Shown here: one piece after another, positions 47,539 through 56,824 of the stretch | How positions within the stretch are numbered: the first letter of the stretch is position 1 | Layout of the letters: each line of letters opens with the position of its first letter | NCBI RefSeq assembly: GCF_023702635.1 | Contig: NZ_CP098455.1 | Location: forward strand, 620,001-684,000 | Length of the DNA stretch: 64,000 nucleotides | Direction: 5' to 3' | Source: Spongiibacter taiwanensis | GTDB lineage: Bacteria > Pseudomonadota > Gammaproteobacteria > Pseudomonadales > Spongiibacteraceae | Position numbers and translations under genes: made by a program | Notes under the pieces: model-generated | Told to the model about the DNA's origin: nothing | Databases searched by the model: none | What the model saw: the letters and a program-made list of their open reading frames with translations, nothing else

Positions 47539-48644
47539 CGCTCAGGGCCGTAAAGACGAAGGCGCTGCCCCTGAGGCGCAGCGTAGAAGTGACCAGCCTC
47601 CATCCGATAGGCCGTGTAACCCTGAGAATCGCCCAGGTTGCGGCCTTTCAGCTTGGTGTGACTACTCATCGTGCTGCCCACAGTAGTAGCCGGAATATCT
47701 TCAAGCGCGCTTTGCTCAGCGCTAGCACTGGCTTGAGCCGAAAGATCAATGCTGATAAGGCGAGCAAGTTGTTGGGCGCCCGCGTCCAAAGCGCTGGCCA
47801 ACGTCGCCGAACTCCAAGGCTGTTTGCTAATATCGACGAGATACTGAGACGAAACGATGCGCTTCTCCACATCGCGAATTTCGCCATCCCGTTTCTTCTT
47901 CAAATATTGAAGACGCGACTCGTTGTACTCCACGGCATCGGCTTTCTGCTGGTATTTATCCTTTATTTCGGCAATCAGCTCAGCCCCTTGCTCAGCATTA
48001 ACAAGCTCCAGGCCCTCATCTCCGTCTGGCACGCGATGGACGGGCGACTGAACATGGTAGTGGTTACTCAGCAGCACCTTGGGTGAATCACTTTTTGTCT
48101 CAATCTGAAACAGTGTGGCAATGGCATCAATTGCAACAATGGTCTGGTCGCTGGCAATGGAATACATCGATTGAACAACAAGCAAGGTGTCGCGAGGGTT
48201 CTGGGGCTGCAAACTGGCAACATCCAATTCATCAACCCCAACCCAATCAGAAACACCCCGAGACTGAGCCCAGGGAATTTGCTGCGCACTTAATTCAAGA
48301 TGGCCGCTGAGTGCTTTGGGAAAATCAAAATGCAGGAGTTCATCCCGGTAAAATTGCGCCTTTTCCTCGGCACCTTTTGCGCCCATGTGATCTCCAAGCG
48401 CGTTGGCAGCACCGACCGCCGCACCAAACAGCGCACCGGCTACAAATCCACCTGGCCCCATGTATACGGGATACATCTGAGTGGTGGACAATTTGGCGTT
48501 AATTTCGCGCTGGGGGACAAAATTGACGATTTGAATTGTTTGGATTTCGTCGATTTGACTCTGAGTCAGCGCCGCAGGCTGACCGGCACACCCGGCAAGC
48601 ATTAGCAGCACCATAACCACAAGTGCGGAGATACGAGCATTCAT
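47535..48644 (-). CDS. Lipoprotein of unknown function, 369 residues
   Basis: The ATG at 48644 follows AAAGGAATC, giving MNARISALVVMVLLMLAGC, a clear lipoprotein signal; the frame is open further upstream without such a signal. A Gly/Ala-rich stretch (GPGGFVAGALFGAAVGAANALG, about residues 65-90) could insert into membrane or form a tight helix pair. The middle has beta strands ending in a charged coiled coil (IKDKYQQKADAVEYNESRLQYLKKKRDGEIRDVEKR, about 225-260). Coupled to the 184-residue lipoprotein through a start/stop overlap, they probably form one envelope complex. I recognise no family. Confidence 0.72.
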   Translation of the reverse strand: MNARISALVVMVLLMLAGCAGQPAALTQSQIDEIQTIQIVNFVPQREINAKLSTTQMYPVYMGPGGFVAGALFGAAVGAANALGDHMGAKGAEEKAQFYRDELLHFDFPKALSGHLELSAQQIPWAQSRGVSDWVGVDELDVASLQPQNPRDTLLVVQSMYSIASDQTIVAIDAIATLFQIETKSDSPKVLLSNHYHVQSPVHRVPDGDEGLELVNAEQGAELIAEIKDKYQQKADAVEYNESRLQYLKKKRDGEIRDVEKRIVSSQYLVDISKQPWSSATLASALDAGAQQLARLISIDLSAQASASAEQSALEDIPATTVGSTMSSHTKLKGRNLGDSQGYTAYRMEAGHFYAAPQGQRLRLYGPER

Positions 48645-48877
48645 TGGTAGATTCCTTTCTAAACATCGGGCCAGAATTTGGCCAGCCAGACTGCGGCGGA
48701 ATTCTAGCAAAGACGCCGTGCATGCAATACAAACTGCTCCGCAAATTATTCGCGATTGGGGAGACCTAAATCAGGCGGGTAAAGACGCGATAGTGGGTTT
48801 GGCCGAAATGACCGAAACCCTCATCGATAGGACTTGCTTTGATGCCAGGCAAGTCCACAGAAACCTTGCAGAGCGGT

Positions 48878-49360
48878 CTAACCCGCCTTGCGATTCATCG
48901 CCGCAATCAGAGACGCTTCCGAGGCAGAAATGCCAAAGCGTTGCGCCAGCTCCACCGCGCTCATGCCCTTGTGGGCGAGCAGGCGCAGGTGCTGATAAAA
49001 GTGGGGGCTTTTCTTGTCGGCTTCCAGGCGTTGCTGCTTGCTACCGAGCATTTCCAGATACTCTTCCAGCGCTTGCACTCGCTCACCCATCAACAACAGC
49101 GCGCTGTCCTGTGACTTGAGGCGTTGCTCCAGCAGCTCGACCTCCGCCTGATGTTGGGCGGCAAACTCGGCTTCTTTCGCCAGTCGCGATTCTTCGACTT
49201 GCTGCTCGCTGGCTCGGCGGCGCAGGCGCAAAAACTGCATCAAAATCCCGAGGCCGATCACTGTCATCAGGCCACCTACCAAATGGGTGACTGGCGTGGC
49301 CACCAGGGCATTGAGCGCCGGGGCGGTGGCATCGAGAATATCGCGGATCAATTCGTTCAT
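48878..49360 (-). CDS. DUF2802 protein, membrane-anchored
   Basis: This 160-residue protein has one N-terminal transmembrane helix (LVGGLMTVIGLGILMQFLRL, about 28-47), a coiled coil (about 55-115), and a C-terminal helix-turn-helix-like part YQHLRLLAHKGMSAVELAQRFGISASEASLIAAMNR. This arrangement and the position near fliA match the DUF2802 gene at the end of polar flagellar/chemotaxis clusters. Its job is not established. It is on the same transcript side as fliA, about 70 bp away. Confidence 0.75.
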   Translation of the reverse strand: MNELIRDILDATAPALNALVATPVTHLVGGLMTVIGLGILMQFLRLRRRASEQQVEESRLAKEAEFAAQHQAEVELLEQRLKSQDSALLLMGERVQALEEYLEMLGSKQQRLEADKKSPHFYQHLRLLAHKGMSAVELAQRFGISASEASLIAAMNRKAG

Positions 49361-49432
49361 GGCTTTAGCCCTCTCATTGGGTAGCGGCTAGCTGACCGCC
49401 TAACCCCATAAATTACTGTCGTTAAAACGGTG

Positions 49433-50161
49433 TCACTCGGCGGTCCATTCCCGCATGCGGCTCTTCAGGCGAACAATGGCCTGGCTGTGAATCTGGCAAA
49501 CCCGGGATTCACTCACCTCCAGCACTTCGCCAATTTCCTTCAAGTTCAGCCCCTGATCGTAGTACAGGGACAGCACCAGTTTTTCGCGCTCGGGCAGACC
49601 GTCTATCTGGCTGACCAGGTCAGCCTGAAACCCCGCTTCGAGTACATTCTCAAGGGGGGCGTAGCGCTCATCTCCGGCGAGGTTGTCGGCATCGCCGCCC
49701 TCCTCTCGAATCTGGTCGATGCTAAACAGCCGCACCGAACTCGTGTCTTTGAGTAATTCGTGGTAATCGTCCAGCGACAGGCCCATTTCTCTGGCAATGT
49801 CGTTGGCACCGGCTTCCCGACCCAGGCGCGCTTCCACTCGGGCAACCGCCTCACTGAGTTCACGCAATTGCTTGGATACTGAGCGGGGCGCCCACCCGCT
49901 CTGACGCAGCTGGTCGATCATGGCACCCCGAATACGGATACCGGCATAGGTTTCAAAACTTGCGCCTTTATCACCCTGGTAGTGGCTGCCCGCCTCCAGC
50001 AGGCCGATCATGCCCGCTTGGATTAAGTCCTCAACATCAACGCTACTCGGCAGTCGGCTGATCATGTGATAGGCAATGCGCTTGACCAGGGTGGCGTGGC
50101 GCAACACCAGCTCATCCCGGCTGCCGCGCTGAACGTCCAGATAGGCGTTGTGAACACTCAC
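49433..50161 (-). CDS. fliA: FliA, sigma-28 factor
   Basis: This 242-residue protein starts GTG, overlapping fleN by 4 bp. Region 2 (SVDVEDLIQAGMIGLLEAGSHYQGDKGASFETYAGIRIRGAMIDQLR) and region 4 (LVLSLYYDQGLNLKEIGEVLEVSESRVCQIHSQAIVRLK) are complete. It reads the sigma-28 promoters seen here before fliC, flgM, fliS and the FliK-like gene, and is held by FlgM. Confidence 0.97.
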   Translation of the reverse strand: MSVHNAYLDVQRGSRDELVLRHATLVKRIAYHMISRLPSSVDVEDLIQAGMIGLLEAGSHYQGDKGASFETYAGIRIRGAMIDQLRQSGWAPRSVSKQLRELSEAVARVEARLGREAGANDIAREMGLSLDDYHELLKDTSSVRLFSIDQIREEGGDADNLAGDERYAPLENVLEAGFQADLVSQIDGLPEREKLVLSLYYDQGLNLKEIGEVLEVSESRVCQIHSQAIVRLKSRMREWTAE

Positions 50162-50985
50162 GAGGCGGCTCCCGCACTCGCCTGTTCTTCCAGCATCCGC
50201 TCCATGAAGAATTCAATGTTGCCGCTGGGGCCAAGGGGCGTCTCCCAGCGCTCCACCGTGTCGGCGAGACGCCGGAAGGCCAATGACGATTCCGCGCCGG
50301 GGTAGAGTTCGCTCACCGCTTGCTGACGGGCATCGGCCTTGATCAGGAAGGGATCACGGGGCACATAGCCGCAGTACTCCAGATTGACATCCAGAAAGCG
50401 GCGTGCGACTTCATCCAGCCGGTTGAAGCCCTCCCGGGCCTGCTGCTGGCTGTCGACCATATTGCGCAAAATTTTGAAACGGCGAATGCCTGCATCCCGG
50501 TTCAATACCTTGATCAGGGCGTAGGCGTCGGCCATGGAGGTCAATTCGTCGGTCACCACCACCAGCACATGCTGGCTGGCTTTGCTAAAGGTCACCACAC
50601 TGTCGGCAATACCAGCGGCAGTGTCGACGATCAATACATCATATTTTTCACTGAGGGCGCTTAGGGAACGCACGATGACACCGTGCTGTTCGGGGCCCAA
50701 CTCGGCCATTTTCTTGATGCCTGAGGCGGCGGGAATAATGTGAATACCGTTGGGACCGGTGAGCAGAATGTCATCGATATTGCAGTCGCCGGCGAGCACA
50801 TGGGACAAGTTCCACTTGGGGCGCAGGCCGAGCATGATATCGACATTGGCCAACCCCAGGTCCGCGTCCAATAACAGTACTTTGTGACCCGCCCTGGCCA
50901 TTTGGCAGGCGAGATTGACCGACACATTGGTTTTACCAACACCGCCCTTTCCGCTGGTCACTGCTACGACTTTTACCGCACTCAT
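50158..50985 (-). CDS. fleN: FleN/FlhG, flagellar number regulator
   Basis: This 275-residue protein starts at the ATG at 50985 (GGGGGAG upstream); six extra codons precede it in frame. It has the deviant Walker A VTSGKGGVGKTNVSVNLA at the N-terminus and LLLDADLGLANVDIMLGL, typical of MinD-like FleN. It limits flagellar number by restraining FleQ and works against FlhF. Gene order flhF-fleN-fliA is the usual polar-flagellum order. Confidence 0.96.
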   Translation of the reverse strand: MSAVKVVAVTSGKGGVGKTNVSVNLACQMARAGHKVLLLDADLGLANVDIMLGLRPKWNLSHVLAGDCNIDDILLTGPNGIHIIPAASGIKKMAELGPEQHGVIVRSLSALSEKYDVLIVDTAAGIADSVVTFSKASQHVLVVVTDELTSMADAYALIKVLNRDAGIRRFKILRNMVDSQQQAREGFNRLDEVARRFLDVNLEYCGYVPRDPFLIKADARQQAVSELYPGAESSLAFRRLADTVERWETPLGPSGNIEFFMERMLEEQASAGAAS

Positions 50986-51100
50986 GCTTTGGCGCTCCCC
51001 CACCGAATTCTGTTGCTACTCCCCGCGAGGAGTCCCTTTTGTAACGACTGATGCTTTTCCATAAACACCTTATTTATCCAAGGAAAACCGATACTGCAGA

Positions 51101-52474
51101 TCAACCGTGCACACTGATCGCCTGTCCGCCAGTTACCTGCTGGCGCGGCGGCATTGATGCCTGGCCCGGCTGCTGCCCCGGAATTTGCTGACCCGGAATT
51201 TGCCCGGCCTGCTGCTGAGCATGCTGTTGTGTTGCCTGACCGGGCGCGGATGCTGCGCCGGCAGCTTCTGCCTGACGTGGGGCAGCTTGCGCTGTAGGCT
51301 TGCTAGCGCGCTCATAGAAACTGGCCATCTTGACCGCCATTTTGACCAGCTTGCCCGCATCAGCCACCGACAGATTGCGGGGCACATTGGGACCGTTGGA
51401 AACCCAGGTCATGGGTAACTGGCATTGAATCAGGTTGGAAATCACGCCGCCCAGACGGGTGGCTTCGTCGATACGGCTGACCAGTACCGCCTGCGGTGCC
51501 AGCACCCGATAAGCGTCTAAAATTTCGCGCTGCACATGGGCCTGGCTATCCGCCGGCAAGTTCAGCATGACGTTAACCTCGGGCAAGGCCGCCAATAATT
51601 TGGCCAGGCCATCGATGCCCGCCTTATCGCGGAAAGACACGCCGCCGGTATCCACCAGCAACAGCGATTTCTTACGCAACAACCGATAAATTTTGCCGGC
51701 CTCTTCCACTGTATCCGCGCAGTGAACCGGCACCTGCAGGATGCTGCCGTAGGCGCGCAATTGCTCCTGGGCACCCACCCGCGCAGTATCGGTACTCAAA
51801 ATGGCGACACTGTCTTTGCCGTGCTGCAACACGTGTTGCGCCGCCAGCTTGGCAATGCTGGTGGTTTTACCGGAGCCCTGTGGGCCGACCAAGGCAATGG
51901 CGCCAACACTTGGCGGTGCAATCACCGGCAGCGAACGGGCCAGCACCATTTTCAGAATTTCACGACGAATGCTTGGCGCTTCGTCGGCGGGAATCTGCTC
52001 GGCAAGCTGACTACCCAGCTCCGGGTCCAGATCGAGGGCCGCCATAAAGGTATGCAGATCGGTGTGTTCCGGCGCGCTGTAATCGGCCTCTTTCCAGCTG
52101 TGGCCCTTGAGTTGACCCATCAGCATGGTTTTCATTTCAGCCAGTTCCCGCTTCATGGTCAGCAGTTCGTCATCCTGAGACCAGACCATTCGGGGTTGGG
52201 CAGCGGCCGGTGTCGGCTGGGCCTGATTGGTGTTCTGCGCAGCCTGCTGAACCGGCTGTTGGGTTTCGGCAGCAGCCTGCTCACGGGCACGCAACAGATC
52301 AACCGCGCTGAGTTCGGTATTGGGAGCATGGCTGGTATCTTCCCAGCTCACCACCAGCTCAACACCGTCATCGACGCTGTAGCAGTCGAGCACAACGGCA
52401 TCGGGACCGTGGGCGGCTTTCACCAGTTTCATGGCCTGGCGGGTGTCCGCAGCGCGATATTTTTTAATCTTCAT
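51101..52474 (-). CDS. flhF: FlhF, polar flagellum placement GTPase
   Basis: This 457-residue SRP-type GTPase has the N-terminal MKIKKYRAADTRQAMKLVKAAHGPDAVVL, G1 VGPQGSGKTTSIAKLAAQ, G2/G3 with TDTARVGAQEQLRAYG and LLVDTGG, and a closing G5 region. The last about 60 residues form a Gln/Pro/Gly/Ala-rich tail (QQIPGQQPGQASMPPRQQ) that most FlhF proteins lack. It marks the cell pole where the flagellum is built. Confidence 0.95.
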   Translation of the reverse strand: MKIKKYRAADTRQAMKLVKAAHGPDAVVLDCYSVDDGVELVVSWEDTSHAPNTELSAVDLLRAREQAAAETQQPVQQAAQNTNQAQPTPAAAQPRMVWSQDDELLTMKRELAEMKTMLMGQLKGHSWKEADYSAPEHTDLHTFMAALDLDPELGSQLAEQIPADEAPSIRREILKMVLARSLPVIAPPSVGAIALVGPQGSGKTTSIAKLAAQHVLQHGKDSVAILSTDTARVGAQEQLRAYGSILQVPVHCADTVEEAGKIYRLLRKKSLLLVDTGGVSFRDKAGIDGLAKLLAALPEVNVMLNLPADSQAHVQREILDAYRVLAPQAVLVSRIDEATRLGGVISNLIQCQLPMTWVSNGPNVPRNLSVADAGKLVKMAVKMASFYERASKPTAQAAPRQAEAAGAASAPGQATQQHAQQQAGQIPGQQIPGQQPGQASMPPRQQVTGGQAISVHG

Positions 52475-52494
52475 GGCCTTACCTCAAGAGCGGC

Positions 52495-54600
52495 TTAGTT
52501 CAATCTCGCCTGCTGACCAATCGTGGACAGCAATCTCACCTGTTTGCTGTCCGGCACTTCGTTGTAGGACAGCACATTCAAACTGGGCACACTGCGGCGA
52601 ATAAATCGCGACAACCAAGCCCGAATCGACGGCGACACCAGTACCACAGATGGCTTGCCGCTAATTTCTTGGCGCTGGGCGAATTCAACTAGCTGGGTTT
52701 GCAAGCGTTCTGCTATGCCAGGCTCCAGCCCCGCCACGCCATTGGCGCCTCGGGTAAGGTCTTGCAACAACTGTTCCAAATCAGGATCGAGGGCGACGAC
52801 TTCTAACTCCTCTTCTAAGCCATTGATTTCTTGGATAATCATTCGACCCAAGGTGACACGCACCCCTTCCAAAAGTTCGTCGGGGTTCTTGGTACGAGGG
52901 GCTTGCTCCGCCAAAGATTCGGCAATACTGCGGATACTACGTATAGAGACGTTTTCCTTGAGCAGACTTTGCATAACTCTAACTACGATACTAAGAGGCA
53001 ATTGTTTAGGCACCAGGTTCTCCACCAGCTTGGCGTCGGTTTTGGCCAGCCGATCCAGCAACTGCTGGACTTCTTCGTGGCCGAGCAGCTCGTGGGCATG
53101 CTGTTTGAGCAACTGGCTGAGGTGGGTCGCGATCACCGTGCAGGGGTCAACCACCGTATAGCCCATGGTTTGGGCCTGATCCCGCTGACCGGCATCAATC
53201 CACACCGCGTCCATGCCAAAGGCCGGGTCCTTGGTGTGAACGCCCCGCAGCGCACCCTGGGCATTGCCCGGATTGATCGCCAGCTCCATGCCGGGCTGGA
53301 TGTCGCCCTGGGCGATGGTGTCTCCCAAAAACTGAATGCGGTAGGCGCCGGGGGCCAACTCCAGGTTGTCGCGGATGTGCACCGGCTGAATCAGAAAGCC
53401 CAGGTCCTTGGACAGCTTTTTGCGCACTCCGGTAATCCGGTTGATCAGCTCGCCACCCTGACTGCGGTCCACCAGGGGGATCAGCCGGTAACCCACCTCC
53501 AGGCTGATAATGTCGAGCTGGGTCACTTCTTCCCAGTTCAACTCGCTGGGCTCCTTGGCCGCGGCGGGCGCCTCAACCGGCTCCTCTTCGTCGACGATTT
53601 CCACCGCCTGTTTTTTCTTCAGCGCCGCCCAGTAACCCAGGCCACCGCAGGCGGCTGCCAGCATAAGAAAGACCAGGTTGGGCATACCGGGGATAATGCC
53701 CATCAGCCCCAGCAGGGCCGCAGTGAGGTAGAGCACATTGGGGTTGGCAAACATCTGCCCGACCATTTGCTCGCCCATGTTTTGGGGGCGAGAGATCCGG
53801 GTGACGATGATGGCCACCGCGACGCTGAGCAGCAGCGAGGGCAACTGGGCAACCAGACCATCACCAATGGTGAGCAGGGTGTAGTTATGCATGGCCTGGG
53901 AAAAGCTCAGCCCATGCTGGCTCATGCCCACACCGAGCCCGCCGAGCACGTTGATAAACAGAATCAGAATCCCAGCGACCGCGTCACCGCGAACAAACTT
54001 GCTGGCACCGTCCATGCTGCCGTAGAAATCGGCTTCGGTACGCACTTCCTCCCGACGGCGGCTGGCTTCTTCCTGACTGAGAATCCCCGCGTTGAGGTCG
54101 GAGTCGATGGCCATTTGCTTGCCGGGCATGGCATCCAACGTAAACCGGGCGGTCACTTCCGATACCCGGCCAGCACCCTTGGTGACCACCACAAAGTTGA
54201 TGACCACCAGGATGATGAACACCACGATACCGACCACATAATTGCCGCCGATAACAAACTCGCCAAAGGATTCGATCACCTTCCCGGCCGCGCCGGGGCC
54301 GGTATGCCCTTCCAGCAGTACCACCCGGGTGGAAGCCACGTTCAATGCCAAACGCAGCAAGGTGGCCAGCAGCAAGACCGTAGGAAACACACTGAAATTG
54401 ATCGGCCGTTCGACATAGATGACCGCCAGAATAATCACCAGCGACAGGGTGATGTTAAAGGTGAACAGCAAGTCCAACAGGAAGGGCGGCATGGGCAACA
54501 CCAGCATCGCCAGGCAAGCCAGCAACAGGGCCAATACCCCGAGGCCACTTCCCGCCACATTGTGCATCCAGTTTGGCATTGTCATTGTTTGGCTCGCCAT
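52495..54600 (-). CDS. flhA: FlhA, flagellar export gate
   Basis: This 701-residue protein has an N-terminal membrane half with about eight helices and the FHIPEP-region equivalent (KGAGRVSEVTARFTLDAMPGKQMAIDSDLNAGI), then a cytoplasmic half that binds export chaperones. It begins the flhA-flhF-fleN-fliA run, about 20 bp after flhB. Confidence 0.97.
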   Translation of the reverse strand: MASQTMTMPNWMHNVAGSGLGVLALLLACLAMLVLPMPPFLLDLLFTFNITLSLVIILAVIYVERPINFSVFPTVLLLATLLRLALNVASTRVVLLEGHTGPGAAGKVIESFGEFVIGGNYVVGIVVFIILVVINFVVVTKGAGRVSEVTARFTLDAMPGKQMAIDSDLNAGILSQEEASRRREEVRTEADFYGSMDGASKFVRGDAVAGILILFINVLGGLGVGMSQHGLSFSQAMHNYTLLTIGDGLVAQLPSLLLSVAVAIIVTRISRPQNMGEQMVGQMFANPNVLYLTAALLGLMGIIPGMPNLVFLMLAAACGGLGYWAALKKKQAVEIVDEEEPVEAPAAAKEPSELNWEEVTQLDIISLEVGYRLIPLVDRSQGGELINRITGVRKKLSKDLGFLIQPVHIRDNLELAPGAYRIQFLGDTIAQGDIQPGMELAINPGNAQGALRGVHTKDPAFGMDAVWIDAGQRDQAQTMGYTVVDPCTVIATHLSQLLKQHAHELLGHEEVQQLLDRLAKTDAKLVENLVPKQLPLSIVVRVMQSLLKENVSIRSIRSIAESLAEQAPRTKNPDELLEGVRVTLGRMIIQEINGLEEELEVVALDPDLEQLLQDLTRGANGVAGLEPGIAERLQTQLVEFAQRQEISGKPSVVLVSPSIRAWLSRFIRRSVPSLNVLSYNEVPDSKQVRLLSTIGQQARLN

Positions 54601-54621
54601 GATTCGCCTCGTCGCGCTGCT

Positions 54622-55746
54622 TTACAGCAGGTCCTTCAAAAATTGGTCGTCAATCTCGGGCTGGGGTATATCGGGCTGCTCGCCACCCATGCTCTCCCAG
54701 CTGCGCAGCTGATAGACGTAGGTGAGTATCTGGGCTACTGCCAGATACAAACCGCCGGGGATTTCCTGATCCAGCTCCACGCTGGCATACACTGCCCGGG
54801 CCAGCCGCGGACACTCCACGATGGGCACGTCGTGCTCCCCCGCCACTTCCCGAATCCGCGCGGCAATATGGTCGGCCCCTTTGGCCACCAGTTTGGGCGC
54901 CGACATCCGGGCCTCGTCGTATTTCAAGGCCACCGAGAAGTGAGTGGGGTTGGTGATGATCACGTCGGCGTCGGGGACTTTTTCCATCATCCGGCGAGAA
55001 GCCGCCGCCTGCTGCATCTCACGCAGCTTGGCTTTCACTTCTGGACGACCATCAGATTCCTTGTGCTCATCGCGCACTTCCTGGCGGGTCATCTTCAATT
55101 CTTTTTTGTAGTTAAACATCTGCCAGGGCACATCGATGGCCGCGATCAGAATCAGGGGCAGACTGACCAGCAGAAAGAACCAGGCCAGCAATGACGCGCT
55201 GCTGGCAATGGCGGTGTCCGCCGACTGCAAACCCAGCAGCAAAATATCAGCCTCGGTGTTGCGCAGCAGAATGTAGGCAGCCAGGCCAATCACCGACATT
55301 TTGAGAATGGATTTTGCCAACTCCCCGAGGCTGCGCAGGGAGAACAATTTGGCGAAGCCTTTAATCGGGTCGAGCCGTTCAGGCTTGACCGACAGACTGA
55401 AGGTCCAGCCACCGAGCGCTACCGAGGACAGGATGGTGGCAATGATCGCCACCAGCAGCAGTGGCCAAATGGAAATCAGCCCCTGACCCAGCTGGGACAT
55501 AAATTCGCCGCCCAGGTCTTCGGTGGGTGTGAGCAGGCCCTCGGGGGACAAGCCGTGGCGCATCAGGTCCATCATCGTCTGACCCAACTGGCCGCCGGTG
55601 GCCAGCAGGGTGAGCGCGCCAGCAACGGTCACCATCATGGTAGACAGCTCTTTCGAGCGGGGCACCTGGCCCTTCTTTTTGGCGTCGGCCAGTTTCTTGG
55701 CCGACGCCTCTTCGGTACGTTCTTGACCGTCCTGATTCTCAGCCAT
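54622..55746 (-). CDS. flhB: FlhB, export-switch protein
   Basis: This 374-residue protein has four membrane helices and the self-cleavage motif NPTH in ITNPTHFSVALKYD (about residue 265). The C-terminal piece after the cut (IPGGLYLAVAQILTYVYQL) is the region mirrored by the small FlhB-like gene at 10098-10382. It switches export from hook to filament proteins together with FliK. Confidence 0.97.
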   Translation of the reverse strand: MAENQDGQERTEEASAKKLADAKKKGQVPRSKELSTMMVTVAGALTLLATGGQLGQTMMDLMRHGLSPEGLLTPTEDLGGEFMSQLGQGLISIWPLLLVAIIATILSSVALGGWTFSLSVKPERLDPIKGFAKLFSLRSLGELAKSILKMSVIGLAAYILLRNTEADILLLGLQSADTAIASSASLLAWFFLLVSLPLILIAAIDVPWQMFNYKKELKMTRQEVRDEHKESDGRPEVKAKLREMQQAAASRRMMEKVPDADVIITNPTHFSVALKYDEARMSAPKLVAKGADHIAARIREVAGEHDVPIVECPRLARAVYASVELDQEIPGGLYLAVAQILTYVYQLRSWESMGGEQPDIPQPEIDDQFLKDLL

Positions 55747-55751
55747 CGCCC

Positions 55752-56546
55752 CTAGACTCCGAGGAAGCGGCCAATGGCGTCGTAGGCGCCATTGAGCAGA
55801 CTGTTAAGCTGGGGCAGCAGACTCGGCAGAATCCGCTCCAGCAGCAGGAAGCCCACCAGCATCGCCAGCGGGAAGCCCACGGCAAAGAGGTTCAGGGTCG
55901 GGGCCGCGCGACTGATCACGCCAATCGAAATTTGGACTAACAGCAAGGCGATAACGGCGGGAATCGCGATCTGGATGGCGCCGGAAAAAATCACTCCGCC
56001 CTGGGCCACAATCAAGCCAAACTGGTCGGGGCTAAAGCCCACGCCGGCAACCGGCCACAATTGGAAACTTCTCACCAGCATGGCCAAAAAGGCAAGGTGC
56101 CCGTCTAAGACCACAAACAGCAGCATGGTGACGATCAACAAATACTGCGACAGCACCGGCACCTGTACCCCGCGCTGGGGGTCAACCATCATCGCAAAGC
56201 CCAGGCCCATTCCGTTAGCAATCAGGTGGCCACCGACCAGAATAGCATCGAAGACCAACTGCAGAAAAAAGCCCAGGCAGATACCGATCAGCAATTCTTT
56301 ACCGGCCAGCAACACCGCTTCAATACCCAGTAAATTGAGGGGCCCGGCGGCTTGCCCCGCGTTGAGGAAGGGCAACAAGGCGGCGCTGATAAAAATCGCA
56401 ATCATCAGGCGAATGCGCATGGGCACATAGGCCGCGCTGAATAGCGGCGCCGTCATCAGGGCGCCGCCGATTCGCATAAAGGGCAGCCAGGCTGCGGCCA
56501 GACTGCTCATCATTTGCGCTTCAGAAAAGGCCACCCCGGGGAACAT
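55752..56546 (-). CDS. fliR: FliR, export gate membrane protein
   Basis: This 264-residue, multi-helix inner-membrane protein has LLIGICLGFFLQLVFDAILVGGHLIANGMGLGFA, the usual FliR core. The start overlaps the fliQ stop (TGATG). It forms the export pore with FliP and FliQ. Confidence 0.95.
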   Translation of the reverse strand: MFPGVAFSEAQMMSSLAAAWLPFMRIGGALMTAPLFSAAYVPMRIRLMIAIFISAALLPFLNAGQAAGPLNLLGIEAVLLAGKELLIGICLGFFLQLVFDAILVGGHLIANGMGLGFAMMVDPQRGVQVPVLSQYLLIVTMLLFVVLDGHLAFLAMLVRSFQLWPVAGVGFSPDQFGLIVAQGGVIFSGAIQIAIPAVIALLLVQISIGVISRAAPTLNLFAVGFPLAMLVGFLLLERILPSLLPQLNSLLNGAYDAIGRFLGV

Positions 56547-56815
56547 CAGCTCACCAGCCCCGGAATCATTTCAAATAATTTGCGGGTGTAATCCACCAGC
56601 TGGGTCAACATCCACGGCCCGGTAATGGCCAGCACCAGCACCAGCACCACCAGCTTGGGGATAAAGCTCAGGGTCATATCCTGAATTTGGGTGGCGGCCT
56701 GGAACATACCAATCAGCAGACCGGCGGCCAGGGCAGCCAGCAACAGGGGCGCCGCCAGCAGCACGGTGATATTCATCCCCTGACGGCCCAATTCGATGAC
56801 GGTATCGGCGTTCAT
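56546..56815 (-). CDS. fliQ: FliQ, export gate membrane protein
   Basis: This 89-residue protein has two transmembrane helices (VLLAAPLLLAALAAGLLIGMFQAATQIQ and LVVLVLVLAITGPWMLTQLVDYT). The family motif QAATQIQDMTLSFIPKL is present. It lies between fliP and fliR. Confidence 0.95.
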   Translation of the reverse strand: MNADTVIELGRQGMNITVLLAAPLLLAALAAGLLIGMFQAATQIQDMTLSFIPKLVVLVLVLAITGPWMLTQLVDYTRKLFEMIPGLVS

Positions 56816-56824
56816 CCCGGCCCC

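Noticed and set aside
52831-55194. 787-residue plus-strand frame
   Set aside because: It runs antisense to flhA and flhB, which are complete and conserved. The product is His/Gln-rich and without domains, a codon-bias shadow.
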